From NCBI GenBank assembly GCA_025056865.1, contig JANWVO010000002.1, positions 1-64,000 on the forward strand: a stretch of 64,000 bases of DNA, read 5' to 3'. Both the position numbers and the translations under genes were made by a program. The notes under the pieces are model-generated. The model worked only from the letters and a program-made list of their open reading frames with translations. It did not search any database and was not told where the DNA came from. Each line of letters opens with the position of its first letter. Positions within the stretch are counted from its first letter, which is position 1. This DNA comes from Bryobacteraceae bacterium (lineage in GTDB: Bacteria; Acidobacteriota; Terriglobia; Bryobacterales; Bryobacteraceae). This document shows positions 60,454-64,000 of the stretch, piece by piece.

Positions 60454-61689
60454 GTGGCGGATTTCCTGCAAACCGGAACCATCACCACGCTGCACGCGCT
60501 GAAACCGGAGGCCTGGCGCATGCTGGACGCCGAGCTGCCGCGCTGGGGGCGCAGAAAACCGCTCGGGGTGGTGCTGCCGGCGCTGTACTCCGAATTCGAG
60601 AATCCGGCGGTCTACACGATCATCGCCGAGCTGGAGAAGGCCGACTGGATCGAGCGGATCGTCCTGGTGCTCTCGCAGGCGGAGCGCCAGCAATACGAGG
60701 ATGTTTGCCGGCTGTTCGCCCGCTTTGGCGGCCGCGCCGCCGTCCTGTGGCGGGAAAGTCCCGAGATTCAGGAGATGCTGGCCGAACTGAACGCAGCCGG
60801 CTTCGCCGCTGCCACGCCGGGAAAGGGACGCGCCTGCTGGATGGGAGTCGGGTATCTGCTGTCGAAGGGCGACTGCGAAGTGATCGCTTTCCAGGACTGC
60901 GACATCAAGACCTACCACCGGCGGATGCTCGCCCGGCTGGCGGCGCCGCTGATGGCTCCGGATTTCGGGTTCGAATTCGCCAAGGGGTATTACGCGCGGT
61001 TCAGCCGGAAGCTGAACGGGCGGCTGACGCGGCTGATGGTGGGGCCGCTGCTGGCCGCGCTGCGCCGCTGCGGCGTCGGGTGCGGGTTTCTGGAATACCT
61101 GGGCTGGTTCCGTTATCCGCTGGCAGGCGAGATTGCGATGGACGCGCGGCTGGCGCGGACCATCGAAATCAGCCCGGACTGGGGGCTGGAGATTTCGACG
61201 CTGGCGGAGGTCTACCGCCGCGTGCCCGCGTCGCGCGTCTGCCAGGTGGACATCGCCGACTGTTACGACCACAAGCACCAGGCCATTTCGGCATCCGATC
61301 CCGGCAAGGGATTGCACCGGATGGCGCGCGAGGTGGCGCTGGCCATCTTCCGCGGCGCGGCGGCCGACGGCGTGGTGCTGCCCGCGGGCCTGCTGAACGG
61401 AACGCTGCCGCTGGTCTACCGCAGCGAGGCGCTGGACATGGTGCGGCGCTGCCACATCGATGCCGTGCTCAACGCGATGGAGACCGATCTGCACGAGGAG
61501 ACGGAAGCGGTGGAGGTGTTTGCCCGCGGCATTCAGGAGGCGGCCGCGGAGTACCTCGCGGATGCGGCGGGGCAGCCGCCGCTGCCTTCCTGGCAGCGGG
61601 TGGAAGCTGCGCTGCCGGACGTCTTCGCGCGCTTCGAGGCCGTGCAGGCGGTGGAAGAGGGCACGTGGGCGCAGCGGGCTTCGGCCTGA
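60454..61689 (+). CDS. gpgS: GT81-type glucosyl-3-phosphoglycerate synthase
   Basis: 411 residues from a GTG start, with AAAGGAG at 60439-60445. The GT-A-like core has GVVLPALYSEFENPAVYTII at the N-terminus and the metal-binding Asp148-Cys149-Asp150 in IAFQDCDIKTY. Further blocks are FAKGYYARFSRKLNGRLTRLM and CQVDIADCYDHKHQ. This looks like the glucosyl/mannosyl-3-phosphoglycerate synthase family, which joins a nucleotide sugar to 3-phosphoglycerate as the first step of glucosylglycerate, a compatible solute. The facing phosphatase gene supports this. The sugar (glucose or mannose) cannot be decided here. Confidence 0.72.
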   Translation: MADFLQTGTITTLHALKPEAWRMLDAELPRWGRRKPLGVVLPALYSEFENPAVYTIIAELEKADWIERIVLVLSQAERQQYEDVCRLFARFGGRAAVLWRESPEIQEMLAELNAAGFAAATPGKGRACWMGVGYLLSKGDCEVIAFQDCDIKTYHRRMLARLAAPLMAPDFGFEFAKGYYARFSRKLNGRLTRLMVGPLLAALRRCGVGCGFLEYLGWFRYPLAGEIAMDARLARTIEISPDWGLEISTLAEVYRRVPASRVCQVDIADCYDHKHQAISASDPGKGLHRMAREVALAIFRGAAADGVVLPAGLLNGTLPLVYRSEALDMVRRCHIDAVLNAMETDLHEETEAVEVFARGIQEAAAEYLADAAGQPPLPSWQRVEAALPDVFARFEAVQAVEEGTWAQRASA

Positions 61690-61697
61690 AACGCAGG

Positions 61698-62411
61698 CTA
61701 CCGTCCCAGCCGCTCGAGCAGCTCCAGCACGTGCCGGTTCCACGCGCCGGGACCGGTGTCGGGCGGCCGCAGGCGCACGGGGTGATCGACCAGCGCGAGA
61801 AACCCTTCGTCGTTGGGCGCGTCGCCAATGCCGATGGTGACGAGCGCCGGATGCTGCTGCCGCCACCGCCTGCACAGCCACGCCACGCCGGCGTGCTTGC
61901 CTTCATGCGCGAAGGCATGGTGGAAGCGGCCGCCGCGCGTCAGCCGCAGCCCGCGCCGCGCGAGCGCCTCGCGCAAAGCCTGCTCCCGGTCCGGCGTCTC
62001 AAGCACGAAGGGCTCGCTGAACTCCCGCTGCGCGGCCAGGCGGGCGCGTTCGAGCCCCATGTTGCAGCGGGCGGCGATCTCCGCGGCCTCCATGTCGGCA
62101 AAGCAGCGCACGCGCGCGCCGGCGTCCCGGGCCGCCTGGCGCAGCGCCGGGGTGATCTCCGCGCGCGGCCGTCCCAGCGCCTCGACGCGGCCGTCTTCCA
62201 GCACGACGCCGCCGCCGTTTTCCACGATACTGGGATGGGAGAGTCCGATCCGCGAGAGCCAGTATTCGACTTCCGCGCGCGTCTTGCTGGTGGTGCAGAC
62301 GATGGCGGCCCCTGCGGCGCGAAGTCTCGCGACCGCCGGCAGCGCGGGCGCGAATTCATAGGTATCGTGGTCGAGCAGGCAGTTGTCGAGGTCGGTGAAA
62401 ACGGCCAGCAC
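61698..62411 (-). CDS. mannosyl/glucosyl-3-phosphoglycerate phosphatase (HAD, MPGP type)
   Basis: 237 residues from a GTG. HAD motif I FTDLDNCLLDHDT, with Asp nucleophiles and an unusual Asn-Cys in place of Gly-Thr. Motif II is VCTTSKTRAEVEYW, followed by the Gly-rich ENGGGVVLEDG and motif IV IGIGDAPNDEGFL. This is the Cof-type subgroup that includes MPGP and YedP. It would dephosphorylate the product of the synthase at 60454-61689, with which it converges 8 bp apart. The start at 62411 avoids overlapping the divergent kinase gene. Confidence 0.72.
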   Translation of the reverse strand: MLAVFTDLDNCLLDHDTYEFAPALPAVARLRAAGAAIVCTTSKTRAEVEYWLSRIGLSHPSIVENGGGVVLEDGRVEALGRPRAEITPALRQAARDAGARVRCFADMEAAEIAARCNMGLERARLAAQREFSEPFVLETPDREQALREALARRGLRLTRGGRFHHAFAHEGKHAGVAWLCRRWRQQHPALVTIGIGDAPNDEGFLALVDHPVRLRPPDTGPGAWNRHVLELLERLGR

Positions 62412-62437
62412 ATCTTCATTGTGGCAGGCGGCGCACG

Positions 62438-63757
62438 ATGAAACCGCGGCTTGAATTCGTCCTGCTTGCCGGCTTCGGCACGATGATGCTGCTGGCAAGC
62501 CTGCTGGGGTTTTCGCAGATCCGCCGCTCGGCGGCGCTGCAACGCGAGCTGATCGAGGCGCAGGAAAAATACGCGGCCACCGAAAAGCTGGTGAGCGACC
62601 TGCGCGCGGATCTCTACCGCATCAGCCTGGACCTGCGCGACTTCCTGCTGGACCGCGACGCCGAGGATTCGGCGGAAGTGCGCGAGGACATCCTGGAGGC
62701 GCGGGAGCGCATCCTGCGGTCGGTGGAAGAGCTGGAGCGCTCGCTGGGCGATTCCGTCGACAAGGCCGCGATGGCGCGGCTGCGCGAGAGGCTGGACAGC
62801 TTCTTCACGCTGCTGGGGCCGCCGCTGGCCTGGCGGCCGGAGGTCAAGCTTGCCCTGGGCGGCACCTACGTGCGCAAGGTGCTGCTGGGGCGGCGCGCCG
62901 AAATCAGCGCCATGGCCGAGCAGCTCCAGATGATCAACTACGAGAACCTCAAACAGGCCCAGCAGCGGCTGCTGGAAGCGCAGCAGGATTTCCGCCGGCG
63001 GCTGAACCGGCTCACCTACGGAATCCTGCTGTTGAGCGCGGTGGTGGCGGTGGCCAGCATCTGGTGGATCTGGCGGCTGGAAGAGCGGGCGCGCGCCGCC
63101 GAACGCGAAATGCGGGAGCTTTCTCAGAAGCTGGTGCAGGCGCAGGAGGCCGAGCGCAAGCGCCTTTCGCTGGAGCTGCACGACCAGGTGGGGCAGATGC
63201 TGACGGCGCTGCGCATGGAGATCGCCAATCTGGGCCGCATCGGGCCGGACGATCCGCAGCGCTTCCGCGAACACCTGCAACAGGCGAAGGAGATGGCCGA
63301 GGGCGCAATGAAAACGGTGCGGGACCTGGCAATGGGCCTGCGGCCGGCGATGCTCGACGATCTGGGCCTGGGGCCGGCGGTGGAATGGCTGGGCCGCGAG
63401 TTTTCGCGCCTCGGCGGCATCCCCGTGGACGTCATCGTCCACGGGCAGTTGGACGGGCTGAGCGATGCGCAGAAGACCGGGCTGTTCCGCGTGGTGCAGG
63501 AGTCGCTGACCAACGTGATGCGCCATGCGGCCGCCCGTCATGTGGTGGTGGAGCTGCGCGAGACCGGGGACCGCGTGGAGCTGCTGGTGCGCGACGACGG
63601 CCGCGGCATCCGCAACGGCAAAGAACGGCGCGGGCTGGGCCTGCTCGGCATGGAGGAACGCATCCGCGAGCTGGGCGGCGTGTTTTCGGTCGCCTCGACC
63701 CCGGGCGCGGGCACGACGGTGCGGGCGGAGATCCCGAAGACGAAGGTGGAAGCATGA
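62438..63757 (+). CDS. sensor histidine kinase, NarX/LiaS (HisKA_3) type
   Basis: 439 residues. First membrane helix at residues 8-25 (VLLAGFGTMMLLASLLGF), a helical periplasmic region of about 160 residues like a four-helix-bundle sensor, second helix (LLLSAVVAVASIWWIW, about 190-207), then a HisKA_3 dimerisation domain with His248 in RLSLELHDQVGQ. The HATPase domain has VVQESLTNVMRHAA, DDGRGI and GLGLLGMEERI. It should autophosphorylate on His and transfer to the response regulator, whose ATG overlaps its stop (ATGA). It is divergent from the phosphatase gene, so the 26-bp gap may hold a shared promoter. Confidence 0.9.
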   Translation: MKPRLEFVLLAGFGTMMLLASLLGFSQIRRSAALQRELIEAQEKYAATEKLVSDLRADLYRISLDLRDFLLDRDAEDSAEVREDILEARERILRSVEELERSLGDSVDKAAMARLRERLDSFFTLLGPPLAWRPEVKLALGGTYVRKVLLGRRAEISAMAEQLQMINYENLKQAQQRLLEAQQDFRRRLNRLTYGILLLSAVVAVASIWWIWRLEERARAAEREMRELSQKLVQAQEAERKRLSLELHDQVGQMLTALRMEIANLGRIGPDDPQRFREHLQQAKEMAEGAMKTVRDLAMGLRPAMLDDLGLGPAVEWLGREFSRLGGIPVDVIVHGQLDGLSDAQKTGLFRVVQESLTNVMRHAAARHVVVELRETGDRVELLVRDDGRGIRNGKERRGLGLLGMEERIRELGGVFSVASTPGAGTTVRAEIPKTKVEA

Positions 63758-64000
63758 CGCGAGTGCTGCTGGCTGACGACCATGCCGTAGTCCGCAAGGG
63801 CCTGCGGTTCATTCTGGAGCAGGAGCCGGACCTTCAGGTGGCCGGCGAGGCCGCCGATGGCCGCGAAGCGGTGCGTCTGGCGCGCGAGCTGGCGCCGGAC
63901 GTCGTCGTGATGGACGTGGCGATGCCGCAGCTCAATGGCATCGACGCCACCAGCCAGATCGTGAAGCAGAACCCGCGCACCAACGTGCTCATCCTGTCCA
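63754..64000 (+). CDS. NarL-family response regulator, 3' truncated
   Basis: The first 82 codons are visible. Receiver domain with acidic pair Asp8-Asp9 (MTRVLLADDHAVVRKG), phosphoacceptor Asp54 in DVVVMDVAMPQLNG, and the Ser after LILS in the next strand. The C-terminal DNA-binding domain is beyond the window; NarL type is inferred from the HisKA_3 kinase partner. Its start overlaps the kinase stop as ATGA. Confidence 0.88.
   Translation, partial: MTRVLLADDHAVVRKGLRFILEQEPDLQVAGEAADGREAVRLARELAPDVVVMDVAMPQLNGIDATSQIVKQNPRTNVLILS

Overview
The window is visibly GC-rich, densely coded bacterial chromosome with no phage, transposon, integron or CRISPR signal. The gene set points to an acidobacterium, most likely in the Bryobacteraceae/Solibacterales group. 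The pointers are an Oar-like TonB-dependent receptor with an N-terminal carboxypeptidase-regulatory domain, a VWFA-related protein of the acidobacterial type, Tat-exported Gfo/Idh/MocA oxidoreductases, a sugar-phosphate isomerase-like protein, a GH95 glycosidase and a DUF362 protein. This placement is inferred from protein families; no rRNA lies in the window.

Layout. 1-4.9 kb: a partial gene, tRNA-Lys(CTT), a membrane-anchored heterodisulfide-reductase-like Fe-S protein, UDP-glucuronate decarboxylase (TTG start), a PilZ protein and a secreted beta-propeller-like protein. 5.0-9.8 kb: a complete, tightly overlapping hoxEFUYH operon for a bidirectional NAD-linked [NiFe] hydrogenase (group 3d type), without maturation genes. 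9.9-19.7 kb: the outer-membrane receptor, a divergent VWFA protein, an S24 peptidase with an unrecognised N-terminal domain, a Tat-exported isomerase-like protein, a small unknown gene, and an AmmeMemoRadiSam pair in which Memo and AMMECR1 are fused. 19.9-25.6 kb: exported catalase-peroxidase, then the rpsO-pnp pair. 25.7-32 kb: FMN reductase, galactonate dehydratase, PAP2 phosphatase, MltD-like transglycosylase, a histone-H1-like protein and a HipA-like kinase. 32-41 kb: topA-FkbM methyltransferase, metY-rhodanese, M1 peptidase-membrane protein, gph. 42-48.5 kb: a YIP1 protein, then anmK-GH95-FmdE-thiE-methyltransferase. 48.5-53.2 kb: a minus-strand operon of two Gfo/Idh oxidoreductases, a NYN nuclease-like protein and an amidohydrolase. 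53-57 kb: PAP2, an unrecognised secreted protein and DUF362. 57-60 kb: rpmF-plsX-dsbD. 60-64 kb: a GT81 synthase facing an MPGP-type phosphatase (probable glucosylglycerate route), then a NarL-type two-component pair cut by the window end.

Taken together the genes describe a heterotroph that degrades complex glycans (GH95, galactonate dehydratase, tandem Gfo/Idh, TonB receptor), recycles cell wall (AnmK, MltD), can exchange electrons between NADH and H2, and protects itself from oxidative and probably osmotic stress (periplasmic KatG, glucosylglycerate). I see no wholly new multi-gene system. The least explained units are the Memo-AMMECR1 fusion with its radical SAM partner, the S24 protein, the 54.3-56.9 kb coupled pair, the orphan HipA-like kinase and the FmdE gene inside the cell-wall/thiamine run. 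Statements about family membership rest on motifs read by eye, not on database searches.
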